Positions 1 through 8,437 of a DNA stretch of 39,191 nt are shown here, piece after piece. The DNA is from an uncultured Subdoligranulum sp. (GTDB lineage Bacteria > Bacillota_A > Clostridia > Oscillospirales > Ruminococcaceae): NCBI RefSeq assembly GCF_937890665.1, contig NZ_CALADU010000211.1, positions 1-39,191 on the forward strand. The letters run 5' to 3'. A program made the translations under genes and the position numbers. How positions within the stretch are numbered: the first letter of the stretch is position 1; each line of letters opens with the position of its first letter. The notes beneath the pieces are model-generated. The model was not told where the DNA came from. It ran no database searches and saw nothing but the letters and a program-made list of their open reading frames with translations.

Positions 1-1700
1 TCTCCCTGCAAACGGTAGTACAGGTTATAGTTTTCGGTGTCTTTCATGTCCTTCCAAGACGCCTCGATGCGCTGGAAGCGGCCGGTCAAGGTGAGGGCAT
101 CCGGCGCCGCAGGCAGTTTGTCTGCCTTGGGCGTCACGGTGACCGTCTCGCCATAGCCGCTGCTCCATGCACCGTTGACGGACTGAACCTGCACGGTGTA
201 GGTCTGGCCGTTTTGGATCTTGCCACCGCGGAAGGAGCTGACGGCAAGGGTATTCACTGCGGTGCGCAGCGTTTCGGTCTCGCCGTTCAGGGTGATTTTG
301 ACTTCGTAGCCGGTGATGTTGACCTGCGGGTCCCAGCGCAGCACAAAGGTCTGGCTGCCGGGTTCGGCGGTCAGGTTTGCCGGCACGTTCATCTCCGGGG
401 CCGGAATGCGGCTTTCTATATCATTGAGGAAATCCACCTTGGTGATCTCGGCCAGATTGCCGCTGTTGGCCACCGCCGTGATCTTGATGGTGACCTTCTT
501 AACCGCGATCTGTCCGCCGAAGTCCACCACAATGGAGCCGTCCGGCTGGATCATCGCCACACCGCCGGCCCGCGCCAAAGCGGTGGACACCACCGGAATT
601 TCCATCGTTTCGGTATGGCCGTCCTTTTCGTATTGGACCAGCACCGTAGCGCCGCTGACTGCGTTTTCGCTCTGGGTAGGCGTTTGCAGAACCATGCCCT
701 GCATCTCCACCGCGGCCTGTTCCGTCTGGGTAAAGTCAAAGCTCACCGAGACAGGGTTTTCTTCCGAAATCGCTTGCTGCGAGGCGGGCTGCAGCGTCAC
801 CGACGTGCTGCCGGTGAGCAGGTCCTCCAAGGAACCGCTCTGGACCTCGGTACCCTCTTCCTGCTGAGGTGTGGTGAGCACCTCGGGAATCTTGGTGCAG
901 ATGGTGGAAAGCACCTGCGTAGGATCGGTCAAACTATCGGCCAGCATCTGCAGGTCGACCAGATCTACCGTGCCGCTGCCATCCAAGTCCGCCCCGTCAT
1001 TCTGGTGGACACCTTCGATGACATCGATCACTTCGTCGGCGTCCGCCTGCTCCAGCAGACCGTTGCCGTCGGCATCGCCGATCAAGAGCACGCCGGGATG
1101 GGGCCGCCCCTCGGCATAAGCGCCGGTGCGCAGCGGTCCGGCGCACAACTGGACTTCATAGAGAAGGTCTTTCACCTTCAACGTTTGGGTATAACGGGCA
1201 AATCCACCGCCCGACACCTTCAGCGTATAGCTGCCATTGGGCAGTTCACTGAACCGTACCGAGGCTTCGGCATCGGCCGCCGACAGGGTCAGCGCCTGAC
1301 TGTATTCCTCCCCTTCTCCGGCCAGCGTCACGGTCAGCTCTGCATCGCCTTGCAGCGGCAGACCTGCCAATACGGTAACTTCCACCCCCGCCGTATGCTG
1401 CGGGACGGTGGAAGGGATTTCTTCCTCTTCTAGGAGAAGGATCTCCTCCTCCAAAGCTTCCTCTTCGGGCAGTTCCTCCTCCGGCGGGGTGTCGGGTTCC
1501 GACTCGTCGATGCCGGTTTCGGGGGTAGCCGTCGTCAGGAGGGTTTCCCCTTCCGGCTGGGCTGCATCATCCCGGGGGAGCTGTTCCTCCTGCGATGCAG
1601 TGATCGATCCGTCGATCCCCTCTGCATACGCGACCGGGCCTTGCGCCAGGATGCTGAACATCATACTGAGGCTCAACAAGGTGGCTATGGCTCTTTTCAC
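1..1700 (-). CDS. Secreted dockerin/fibronectin-III surface protein (5' part, runs off window)
   Basis: I read this frame on the minus strand; it is open for 566 codons and continues past base 1. The start is GTG at 1700-1698, with an AAAGGA ribosome site 9 bases upstream. Residues 1-26 form a Sec signal peptide (KR, hydrophobic core, AYA cleavage site). Residues about 27-100 are an acidic, Pro/Thr/Glu-rich linker. Residues about 105-190 look like a beta-sandwich (carboxypeptidase-regulatory-like) module. Two calcium-loop segments follow, DADGNGLLEQAD at 209 and DLDGSGTVDLVDL at 238-250, matching the paired loops of a type I dockerin. From about residue 435 two fibronectin type III repeats begin (FVLRWDPQVNITGYEV; IEASWKDMKDTENYNLYY). 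The enzyme or adhesin part presumably lies off-window. A role as a cell-surface or cellulosome-like protein is inferred. Confidence 0.85.
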   Translation of the reverse strand, partial: MKRAIATLLSLSMMFSILAQGPVAYAEGIDGSITASQEEQLPRDDAAQPEGETLLTTATPETGIDESEPDTPPEEELPEEEALEEEILLLEEEEIPSTVPQHTAGVEVTVLAGLPLQGDAELTVTLAGEGEEYSQALTLSAADAEASVRFSELPNGSYTLKVSGGGFARYTQTLKVKDLLYEVQLCAGPLRTGAYAEGRPHPGVLLIGDADGNGLLEQADADEVIDVIEGVHQNDGADLDGSGTVDLVDLQMLADSLTDPTQVLSTICTKIPEVLTTPQQEEGTEVQSGSLEDLLTGSTSVTLQPASQQAISEENPVSVSFDFTQTEQAAVEMQGMVLQTPTQSENAVSGATVLVQYEKDGHTETMEIPVVSTALARAGGVAMIQPDGSIVVDFGGQIAVKKVTIKITAVANSGNLAEITKVDFLNDIESRIPAPEMNVPANLTAEPGSQTFVLRWDPQVNITGYEVKITLNGETETLRTAVNTLAVSSFRGGKIQNGQTYTVQVQSVNGAWSSGYGETVTVTPKADKLPAAPDALTLTGRFQRIEASWKDMKDTENYNLYYRLQG

Positions 1701-1801
1701 TTGATTCCATCCTTTCTTTGTGGAACACATCCATTTTTTCCTGTTGCATCCGTTCAAAATGGCGGTTCTTTGTTGTTGCTTGCTGCGTTGCCGCAGCGCA
1801 C

Positions 1802-1830
1802 ATTCTACTATAAAAATAATAGGAAATCAA
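1802..1830 (-). promoter_or_regulatory. Sigma-A promoter for the dockerin surface protein
   Basis: On the minus strand: TTGATT (1830-1825), a 17-base spacer, then TAGAAT (1807-1802). An A/T-tract region directly upstream of the -35 could act as an UP element. The predicted leader to the GTG start is about 95 bases. Confidence 0.6.
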
Positions 1831-1927
1831 GTCCTAAAATGAATTTGTTATAAAATATTTTTTTATTCTTCCAGAGGCACCACTTTATATCGTAGATGCG
1901 TTATTTCCGTTTTCTTCCATTTTTATT

Positions 1928-1956
1928 TTGATTCTAAAAATAAGAATCCATATAAT
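1928..1956 (+). promoter_or_regulatory. Promoter-like element with a dyad in its spacer, pointing antisense to the yfcC-like gene
   Basis: TTGATT (1928-1933), 17-base spacer, perfect TATAAT (1951-1956). The spacer carries the inverted repeat GATTCT-aaaaata-AGAATC (1930-1948), which would suit a dimeric repressor. No gene follows on the plus strand. The region is very AT-rich, so a chance match is possible. Apart from this element, the promoter at 1802-1830 and the terminator at 1976-2011, I see nothing else in the 1701-2036 gap. Confidence 0.3.
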
Positions 1957-1975
1957 AAGTTTAATAGTTTGTCGC

Positions 1976-2011
1976 AAAAAAAGCGCACCCACCCTTTAGG
2001 GGCAGATGCGC
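1976..2011 (-). terminator. Intrinsic terminator of the YfcC-family gene
   Basis: Minus-strand hairpin: GCGCATCTGCCC (2011-2000), loop CTAAA, GGGTGGGTGCGC (1994-1983), twelve pairs including G-U, followed by seven T (1982-1976). It starts about 25 bases after the stop codon at 2037. Confidence 0.85.
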
Positions 2012-2036
2012 CGTTTGCAAGGACTATTTTGTTTGC

Positions 2037-3554
2037 TTAGGCAAAGCCGATCATAACAGCCACCACCACAAAAATAGTGGACAGTACAAACAGCATGCCC
2101 TGCATTTTAATTTGGAATTTTGCCCATTTGCCCCATTCCAAGCGTGCCACACCCAGCACGCCCAGCAGGCAGCCGGAGGTGGGGACGATCAGGTTGGTCA
2201 GGCCATCGCCTAGCTGGTAGGCCAGCACCGCCACCTGACGGGTGATACCGGCCAGATCGGCCAGCGGCGCCATGATGGGCATGGTCAAAGCCGCCTGTCC
2301 GGAGCCGGAGACCACCACGAAGTTGAACAAGCTCTGGAACACATACATGAGCCACGCGGCCAGCACGCCGGGCACACCGTGAAGCAGGTTGCCCAAGGTG
2401 TACAGGATGGTGTTCATAACGCTGGGGGTCGTGGGGTCGGTACCGCCCAGCACGATCACGATGCCCTGCGCCATGCCGACCACCAGCGCAGCGCCCACCA
2501 GATCGGCGGCGCCGCTCTGGAAGGAGGAGGCGATGTCCGAAGCACGCATGCCGTTGAGCTTAAACACGCAGCCGATGATGCCGGCCACAAGACCCATGAC
2601 AAAGAACTGGGAGGCAATTTCGGGGATGTAGTATCCCTCTACCACAACGCCCCAGACCGTCCAGACGATGGTGACCAAGATGGTCAGCAGCACCAGCGCC
2701 TGCCCCAATGTAAAGGGGGCCGCAGCGGCATCCTTCTCGGCCATCTGGTTGCGGTAATAGGCATCGCTCTCATAAGACACCGAAGCCAGCGGGTTCCGCT
2801 TGATCTTGCGGGCGTATACCATGGTATACGTGATGCCGGCCAGCGTGAACACCGTCCACATCACGATGCGGAATGCGGCACCGGACAGAACCGGCACCCC
2901 GGCAATGCCCTGCGCAATGGCCAAACCGAAGGGGTTCATCCAACTGGTGGCAAAACCGATCTGGGTGGCCACGTAGGTGATGCAAACCGCCACTACGGCG
3001 TCATAGCCCATGGCGATGGTCAGCGGCACAATGACCATCGCAAAGGGGATGGCCTCCTCGCCCATGCCAAACACGGCGCCGCCCAGCGAAAACAGGGCAA
3101 ACAGTACGGGAATCAGGATGATCTCCCGCCCCTTGGTTTTGCGGATCATCGCATGGATTCCCGCGTCCACGGCACCGGTGCGCATCACAATACCGAAGGC
3201 ACCGCCGATGACCAAAATAAAGGCCACAATGCCCACCGCACTGCCGGTCTTGTCGCCGGAGGTCAAACCCTCAAACACATAGTTGAGCATGCCCTGCCCG
3301 CCGAAGTCCTCGGTGCCGAAAAGGGGTACGCCTTCCCGAACTCGGTTGCCGGCCTCGTCCACCTCATAGGCGAAACTGTCCGGCACAATGACGGTGCGGC
3401 TTTTTTCGGAGGAGCCCACCATATAGGTGACCTCCTCTGTCTGAAAGCTACCCACAGGGATCAAGTAGGTCAGCACCGCACAGAGTACCACCACCGCAAA
3501 GATGATCACATAGGTGTGAGGCATCCGGATGGCTTTTTTCTTTTGTTTCTCCAC
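2037..3554 (-). CDS. YfcC/DcuC-family integral membrane transporter
   Basis: Polytopic inner-membrane carrier of the YfcC (DcuC-like, PF03606) family. Its members are thought to move C4-dicarboxylates, amino acids or other small anions with a cation; the substrate here is unknown. The protein opens with a short basic segment (EKQKKKAIRMPHTY) and then a first membrane helix ending in YLIPVGSF, typical of the family, followed by about 12 hydrophobic segments with family-like stretches such as GMGEEAIPF and VPTSGCLLG. The frame extends upstream to a GTG at 3596 and an ATG at 3575. I prefer GTG at 3554 because family members begin at this point and AGGAAG lies 11 bases upstream. It is divergent from the M20 dipeptidase, so joint use of peptides or amino acids is plausible but inferred. 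Confidence 0.85.
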   Translation of the reverse strand: MEKQKKKAIRMPHTYVIIFAVVVLCAVLTYLIPVGSFQTEEVTYMVGSSEKSRTVIVPDSFAYEVDEAGNRVREGVPLFGTEDFGGQGMLNYVFEGLTSGDKTGSAVGIVAFILVIGGAFGIVMRTGAVDAGIHAMIRKTKGREIILIPVLFALFSLGGAVFGMGEEAIPFAMVIVPLTIAMGYDAVVAVCITYVATQIGFATSWMNPFGLAIAQGIAGVPVLSGAAFRIVMWTVFTLAGITYTMVYARKIKRNPLASVSYESDAYYRNQMAEKDAAAAPFTLGQALVLLTILVTIVWTVWGVVVEGYYIPEIASQFFVMGLVAGIIGCVFKLNGMRASDIASSFQSGAADLVGAALVVGMAQGIVIVLGGTDPTTPSVMNTILYTLGNLLHGVPGVLAAWLMYVFQSLFNFVVVSGSGQAALTMPIMAPLADLAGITRQVAVLAYQLGDGLTNLIVPTSGCLLGVLGVARLEWGKWAKFQIKMQGMLFVLSTIFVVVAVMIGFA

Positions 3555-3615
3555 TTTTCCTATCACTTCCTGCATAAAATTCAGCGCCGCGGTCACATTT
3601 TACACGCACCACCGC

Positions 3616-3629
3616 GCCAAGCGCTTTCC
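3616..3629 (-). promoter_or_regulatory. CRE-like catabolite repression site at the transcription start of the yfcC-like gene
   Basis: Minus strand GGAAAGCGCTTGGC matches 10 of 14 bases of the palindromic catabolite-responsive element TGAAAGCGCTTTCA. It lies directly after the -10 (3636-3631), where CcpA binding would block initiation. Prediction from pattern only. Confidence 0.35.
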
Positions 3630-3630
3630 T

Positions 3631-3659
3631 ATCTTAGCGTAAAATGCAAAAAAATGCAA
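3631..3659 (-). promoter_or_regulatory. Promoter for the yfcC-like transporter
   Basis: Minus strand TTGCAT (3659-3654), 17-base spacer, TAAGAT (3636-3631). Start of transcription is predicted near 3624. Confidence 0.5.
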
Positions 3660-3677
3660 TGCAAACTCATAAAAGAG

Positions 3678-3707
3678 TTTACAAAGTTGCCCTTTTACCG
3701 CTATAAT
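3678..3707 (+). promoter_or_regulatory. Promoter for the M20 dipeptidase gene
   Basis: TTTACA (3678-3683), 18-base spacer, perfect TATAAT (3702-3707). It excludes the in-frame ATG at 3706 as the start, because that codon lies inside the -10. Confidence 0.75.
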
Positions 3708-3771
3708 GGCACTAGATGTGCGTTTTTATAGGATGAGCGCATCAAAATTGACCCATAGGAGCAACATTGTC

Positions 3772-5091
3772 ATGATGAACACCTATCGTGCCGAGATGAT
3801 TGCCGCCATCAGCCGTCTGGTAGCGATCCCCTCGGTTTTTGCCGAAAGCACAGACTATCCGTTTGGTCCCGCAGTGGACCATTGTCTGGACGTAACCCTG
3901 TCTTTGATGGAAGGCCTCGGATTCCATACCTTTAAAGCCCCCGACGGCATGTACGGTTATGCCGAAGTGGGCGAAGGTGAATTGTTCGGCGTGCTGTGCC
4001 ATCTGGATGTGGTACAGGCCCGGCAAGAGGACGGCTGGGACCACGACCCCTTCTGCCCGGTGGTACAGGGGGACTGGCTTTGCGGCCGCGGCACGCAGGA
4101 CGATAAAGGCCCCAGCATGGCGGCGGTCTATGCCCTAAAGTCCTTGCTGGACGAAGGCCACAAGCTGAACAAGCGCGTCCGCTTTATCTTTGGCATCGAC
4201 GAGGAAACCATGTGGGATTCCATTCACGCTTACTGCGCGCGGGAGGAACTGCCCACCGCCGGGTTCGTTCCGGATTCCACCTTCCCCTTGACCTACGCGG
4301 AAAAGGGGCTTTTGCAGTTGAAGCTCCACTCTGACAAGCCGTTCGCACTGGCGTGTCAGGGCGGCGACAGCATGAACGCAGTATCCTCTCACGCTGAGTG
4401 TTCCCGTGACGAAGCCGTGGAACATGCGCTGCGGGCGCTGGATCTGCCCTTCCATGTTACCGAGACACAGCTTTGCGCCGAAGGCCTGACAGCCCACGCC
4501 AAAAATCCGTGGAAGGGCGTGAGCGCCAACCTGAACCTGCTGCGGGCACTGCGCCATGCCGGATATACCCATGATGCCATCGCCTTTGCCTGCGACGTAT
4601 TGGATGGCAAGTTCCGGTTTGAAGGCTTCACCGACAAAGATCTTTCGGATTTTTCCGGTCCGGTAACCGTCAATCTGGGCAAATTCACGCTGGATGCACA
4701 GGGCGCCATGTTGGGACTGGATCTGCGTCTGCCCGTCACCCGCCAAAAAGAGGAGATCCTCGCCTTGGTCCGGGAGAAAGCCGCCGCCTATCACCTGACC
4801 GTGGAGGAATTTGACTGGCTGCGCCCTATCCATGTAGCACAGGACAGCCCTTTGGTGACGCAACTACTGCGGGCCTACCGGGAAGTGACCGGAGACGCCA
4901 AAACCGAGCCGTATATCTCGGCCGGCGCCACCTTTGCCCGTGCTTTTGACAACTGCGTTGCCTTTGGCGCCAATATGCCCCACAGCCCCACCACCGAACA
5001 TCAGCCCAACGAGCGCGTTTCCATCATCAAACTGATGCAGGCCGCCGAAGTATACCGTCGGGCCTTCACCTATCTGGTATTGGCAGACTAA
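3772..5091 (+). CDS. pepV: M20 family dipeptidase, PepV/Sapep type
   Basis: Cytoplasmic metallo-dipeptidase of family M20A (PepV/Sapep), about 439 residues, which cleaves the N-terminal residue from dipeptides and some longer substrates. Metal-site segments are visible: VLCHLDVV (His, Asp), then GRGTQDDKGP (bridging Asp), then FGIDEETMWDS (catalytic and metal Glu), and a distal His in NMPHSPTTEHQPNE. The long insert between the catalytic halves is the lid domain of the PepV group. The start is ATG 3772 with AGGAG 10 bases upstream; an adjacent ATG at 3775 is equally in frame. Its promoter faces away from the YfcC-type transporter, suggesting paired uptake and hydrolysis (inferred). Confidence 0.88.
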   Translation: MMNTYRAEMIAAISRLVAIPSVFAESTDYPFGPAVDHCLDVTLSLMEGLGFHTFKAPDGMYGYAEVGEGELFGVLCHLDVVQARQEDGWDHDPFCPVVQGDWLCGRGTQDDKGPSMAAVYALKSLLDEGHKLNKRVRFIFGIDEETMWDSIHAYCAREELPTAGFVPDSTFPLTYAEKGLLQLKLHSDKPFALACQGGDSMNAVSSHAECSRDEAVEHALRALDLPFHVTETQLCAEGLTAHAKNPWKGVSANLNLLRALRHAGYTHDAIAFACDVLDGKFRFEGFTDKDLSDFSGPVTVNLGKFTLDAQGAMLGLDLRLPVTRQKEEILALVREKAAAYHLTVEEFDWLRPIHVAQDSPLVTQLLRAYREVTGDAKTEPYISAGATFARAFDNCVAFGANMPHSPTTEHQPNERVSIIKLMQAAEVYRRAFTYLVLAD

Positions 5092-5113
5092 CTTACTTTT
5101 GCCCAAAACAATG

Positions 5114-5148
5114 CCCCCGGACGAAAAAACGTCCGGGGGTTTCGTTTT
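5114..5148 (+). terminator. Terminator after pepV
   Basis: Perfect 10-bp stem CCCCCGGACG (5114-5123), A6 loop, CGTCCGGGGG (5130-5139), then TTTCGTTTT. It lies between convergent genes, but its T tract favours the plus strand. Confidence 0.88.
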
Positions 5149-5154
5149 GGCAAA

Positions 5155-6354
5155 TTATGCAGCCGTCGGAGCTGCCAGCGCAAAAGAGAAGCCTGTAAAC
5201 AGGTCCACCTGCTCCTCCTCGGTCAAAAGGCAAACCGCCCAGCAGCCATCGGGCAGGGGCACCCAGACACGGGTCTTGGGCGCAATATCGGGATTGGAAT
5301 ATTGCAGTACATCGCTGCGCAGCACATCAGGCGTCACTTCCACCGGGACCGGTCGGGCCGGGTCCCAAAGGTCCAGCACGGCTTTGTCCGGATCATCCTC
5401 CCATTCCCATGTATAGGTTCCGTCCCGCAGTTGGGCAAACAGGGTGTTCAACTGGTCGGTCACTAACTGGAGTTGTGCATCGCTTAGACAGTTGTCTGTC
5501 GGAGGCTGCGTGTACCAGTCGTTCCGATCTTGTGGCATCGGCCAGTTTCCCGGCACCTCCTCGCAGGAGGTCATGGTGTATTCCACCAGATTGTTGTCTC
5601 CGTCGTAGGTGGTACGCTCGGTGATGGAAAAGGCCCGTACCTCCTCCACCGCAAAGCCCAGTGCATCCCGTTTCCGCCCCACTACCCGTGTGGCGGAAGT
5701 CAGATACACATTGTCCTTGCGGGTATCCGTCACATCCAGACTCCCCAGCGACACCCAGACACCCGGTTCCAGCCCCATGCCCCGGGCTGCATCGTCCTGC
5801 AAGTCACCATTCAGCATCGAAAATCCGTCTACCTTGCCTTCTTCATCAAAAGAGAAGTGGAACTCATGATTGCCCGCAGGCAGTCCGGTGGCTCCGGGAT
5901 CTGCGATGGTCAGCGCCGCCATGGGTACATCGTAGGTACCGCCCGCCAAAAAGATGTCCGTGATGACCAAGCCCGTCAAATCGGGCAGCGGCAGGCCGCT
6001 GTCCAGCAGCGAATCGGACAGAGCCCCCCGCAGCTTGTCGGCGTCGTTGGTATACAAAGCCTCGATCAGCGCATAGCCATTGCTGCGTTCGGTCTGGGTT
6101 TCGTCCCGGGTTAGAAATTCCCCATCATAAAGATGGGGCGGCTGGGGCGTTGTGGGCAGCGTCAGCATTTCGTATTCCAGCCCGGCACTGGGGTCCGGTG
6201 TCGGCGTAGGCACCGCTGTGGGTGTTGGCGTGGGTTCCGCCGTCGCCGCCGGGGTCGCAGTGGGCGTAGGGGTTGCCTCGGGCGCAGACAACGGACTGCA
6301 GGCAGTCAAAGCCGCCAGCAGCAGAGCCGGAAGTGTCAACGACAGGGATTTCAT
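5155..6354 (-). CDS. Putative lipoprotein with Thr-Pro linker, unknown function
   Basis: 399 residues. The N-terminus is a lipoprotein signal: a hydrophobic stretch ending in the lipobox LTAC with Cys19, so the protein should be lipid-anchored on the outer face of the membrane. Residues about 25-58 form a TP/AP-repeat linker like those of Clostridia surface lipoproteins. The remaining ~340 residues are soluble and acidic with many Trp and Asp; I recognise no catalytic motif or known domain. The start ATG has AGGAGG 9 bases upstream. It is 16 bases downstream of the tyrosine phosphatase gene on the same strand, so the two probably share a transcript. Function unknown. Confidence 0.8.
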   Translation of the reverse strand: MKSLSLTLPALLLAALTACSPLSAPEATPTPTATPAATAEPTPTPTAVPTPTPDPSAGLEYEMLTLPTTPQPPHLYDGEFLTRDETQTERSNGYALIEALYTNDADKLRGALSDSLLDSGLPLPDLTGLVITDIFLAGGTYDVPMAALTIADPGATGLPAGNHEFHFSFDEEGKVDGFSMLNGDLQDDAARGMGLEPGVWVSLGSLDVTDTRKDNVYLTSATRVVGRKRDALGFAVEEVRAFSITERTTYDGDNNLVEYTMTSCEEVPGNWPMPQDRNDWYTQPPTDNCLSDAQLQLVTDQLNTLFAQLRDGTYTWEWEDDPDKAVLDLWDPARPVPVEVTPDVLRSDVLQYSNPDIAPKTRVWVPLPDGCWAVCLLTEEEQVDLFTGFSFALAAPTAA

Positions 6355-6370
6355 GGCATTGCCCTCCTAC

Positions 6371-6820
6371 TTATAAAAGGCTATGCAGCAACCCTGTACA
6401 GCCTTCGTACACATCACGCCAAGTTGCCTCAAAATTGCCGGTATACCAGGGGTCGGCCACTTCGCCGGGGCGGTCGGTATAGTCCAACAGCGCATGAATT
6501 TTGCCCGCCGGGTCACCGCCGCACAGCCGCGTCATGTTGCGCAGATTGGCATGGTCCATACCAATGAGCAAGTCATACGCCTCATAATCTGCCCGGGTCA
6601 TCTGCCGGGCCGTTTTGCCCGCGCAGGAGATGCCATGCTCGGCCAGTTTGCGCCGCGCCGGCGGATAGACCGGGTTGCCGATTTCTTCGGTGCTGGTAGC
6701 CGCGGAGGCAATCTCGAACGATTCGGACAGTCCCGCCTTTGCCACCAAATCTTTCATCACAAACTCGGCCATCGGGCTGCGGCAGATGTTGCCGTGACAA
6801 ACAAACAGAATCTTTGTCAT
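6371..6820 (-). CDS. Low-molecular-weight protein-tyrosine phosphatase
   Basis: 149 residues, the full length of the LMW-PTP family (arsenate-reductase fold). The P-loop CHGNICRSPMAEF is at the N-terminus with nucleophile Cys8 and Arg14 (CX5R). The general-acid Asp is in the C-terminal DPWYTGNFEATW. In Firmicutes these enzymes dephosphorylate protein tyrosines, often linked to capsule or stress control; the partner here is not visible, since no tyrosine kinase is nearby. The ATG has a good site (AAAGGAAAGG) about 5 bases upstream. First gene of a likely two-gene unit with the downstream lipoprotein. Confidence 0.92.
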   Translation of the reverse strand: MTKILFVCHGNICRSPMAEFVMKDLVAKAGLSESFEIASAATSTEEIGNPVYPPARRKLAEHGISCAGKTARQMTRADYEAYDLLIGMDHANLRNMTRLCGGDPAGKIHALLDYTDRPGEVADPWYTGNFEATWRDVYEGCTGLLHSLL

Positions 6821-6920
6821 CGTACCTTTCCTTTCCGTTCTTGTAAATAGTATACCGCAGACAACTGTTGCTAGCCTAGCGTTTTACTTGTAAATTTTTT
6901 CGAGCGGAAGGTTGCATTGC

Positions 6921-6952
6921 AAAACCGGGCGGAGAACCAAGGTTCTCCGCCC
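6921..6952 (-). terminator. Terminator of the AGCS symporter gene
   Basis: Near-perfect hairpin GGGCGGAGAACC / GGTTCTCCGCCC (6952-6927) immediately after the stop codon on the minus strand, followed by a short T run (GGTTTTGC). Confidence 0.7.
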
Positions 6953-6960
6953 AGATGCCA

Positions 6961-8352
6961 TCAAGATTTATGGGACATGCAGTTTTGCTCGTAGTCCCGC
7001 AGGCTGGCCAGCGCTTTGGGGGCCAGCGGAAAAAGCGCGATCATGTTGAACACCGTCATCAGGCCGACGCCTACATCTCCCAGATCCCAGACAAACTGGT
7101 AGGTCGCCAACCCGCCGATAAACAGCATGACCAAGGCCAAGAGTTTATAGGCCAACTGGGCACCCCAGCGATCCCCGAACAGGTACGCCACGTTTGACCG
7201 GGCATAGAACAAGATGCCCAAGAAGGTAGACAGGCTGAACAGCCAAAGAATCACCGCAATGAACACCACGCCAAATTCCCCCAGATGGTAGTTCATAGCC
7301 GCCTGCAGCAGGTCCATGCCTTCCAGCCCGGCGGTAATGTCAGAGGGCGTAAGCAGCATGATCATAGCCGAGCAACTGCAAATCACCAGCGTGTCGATAA
7401 AAACGCCCAGCGCCTGCAAAAGGCCCGCCTTGGCCGGATGGTCGATGTGGGACGCTGCGGCCGCGCAGGGAGCCGAGCCGGAGCCTGCCTCGTTGGAGAA
7501 GAGGCCCCGCTTGGTGCCGTTCATAATAACGGCACCAATGCCGCCGCCCACCACCTGACGCAGGCCAAAAGCCTCGGCAAAAATTTGGCTAAACACCGAC
7601 GGAAGCAGCGCCGCATTTTTTACAATGATAAAAATAGTGATGAAGAAATAGCAGGCAGCCATCACGGGGACCATAATATCCAACACCCGAACGGTGGCAT
7701 TTTTGCGCAGCACAATGATGGCAGCCACCGCCACCAGTGCAAGGGTGGAGTAGAGCGGCGGAATATGGAACGCGTTTTCAAAGGAAGCCGAAATGGAATT
7801 GCTGGTGACCTGACTGATGCCGCACCAGCAGATCAAACCGGACAGAGCAAACAGCACTGCCACCACCGAATGTTTGCGACGGCTGCCTTTGGGCACAAAC
7901 AAGGCATGCAGATAGTAGGCCGGGCCGCCCCGATACCCGCCGTACAGGGGGTCTTTTTCCTTATAAAGCTGGGCCAGCGTCGCCTCAACAAACGCCGTGG
8001 AGGATCCCAGCAGCGCCATAATCCACATCCAAAACACAGCGCCCGCGCCACCGGCCGAAATGGCAGCCACCACGCCCACCAGATTGCCCATGCCGACCCG
8101 GCATGCGGTGGAAACGATCAGCGCCTGCACACCGGAAAGCCCATGTTCGGTCTTTTTATTATTGGACAGCGTAACACGGACCATCTCTGGAAACAGACGG
8201 AAGGGCAAAAACCGCGTACGCACCGTAAAATAGACCCCTGCCGGCACCAAAATCATTACCAGCAGCGAAAGTCCCAGCGTGCTGCCTCCCGGCAGCGGAA
8301 TCTGCACCAAATCTCCCCAGAGCAGTTGGTACACAGCTTGAAATAGGGCCAT
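6961..8352 (-). CDS. Amino-acid carrier, alanine/glycine:cation symporter (AGCS) family
   Basis: 463-residue polytopic membrane protein with about 10-11 hydrophobic helices. Family signatures are visible: VGMGNLVGVVAAISAGG with following AVFWMW, the segment GGYRGGPAYYL, and TKRGLFSNEAGSGSAP. These proteins import alanine, glycine or sometimes glutamine with Na+ or H+. The ATG has AGAGGAAG about 9 bases upstream. A LysR regulator is divergently transcribed 136 bases away, and the shared region has a dyad overlapping the promoter, so LysR control of this transporter is likely. The exact substrate cannot be told from sequence. Confidence 0.93.
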   Translation of the reverse strand: MALFQAVYQLLWGDLVQIPLPGGSTLGLSLLVMILVPAGVYFTVRTRFLPFRLFPEMVRVTLSNNKKTEHGLSGVQALIVSTACRVGMGNLVGVVAAISAGGAGAVFWMWIMALLGSSTAFVEATLAQLYKEKDPLYGGYRGGPAYYLHALFVPKGSRRKHSVVAVLFALSGLICWCGISQVTSNSISASFENAFHIPPLYSTLALVAVAAIIVLRKNATVRVLDIMVPVMAACYFFITIFIIVKNAALLPSVFSQIFAEAFGLRQVVGGGIGAVIMNGTKRGLFSNEAGSGSAPCAAAASHIDHPAKAGLLQALGVFIDTLVICSCSAMIMLLTPSDITAGLEGMDLLQAAMNYHLGEFGVVFIAVILWLFSLSTFLGILFYARSNVAYLFGDRWGAQLAYKLLALVMLFIGGLATYQFVWDLGDVGVGLMTVFNMIALFPLAPKALASLRDYEQNCMSHKS

Positions 8353-8408
8353 GACGGATGTCTTCCTCTCATTTCTTTTGCGAGTCGTATTGCATTTCTT
8401 ATCGTACT

Positions 8409-8437
8409 AGTGTAGCATAGAACCAAGTATTTGTGAA
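8409..8437 (-). promoter_or_regulatory. Promoter for the AGCS symporter
   Basis: Minus strand TTCACA (8437-8432), 17-base spacer, TACACT (8414-8409). The -35 abuts the inverted repeat at 8436-8462. Confidence 0.55.

Noticed and set aside
213..1433. Long plus-strand open frame of 406 codons
   Set aside because: Low-complexity His/Arg/Gln-rich antisense shadow of the minus-strand dockerin/FnIII protein, which has signal peptide, domains, promoter and ribosome site.
3706..3771. Upstream ATG (3706) as start of the dipeptidase
   Set aside because: It overlaps the TATAAT -10 and lacks a ribosome site; ATG 3772 has AGGAG.
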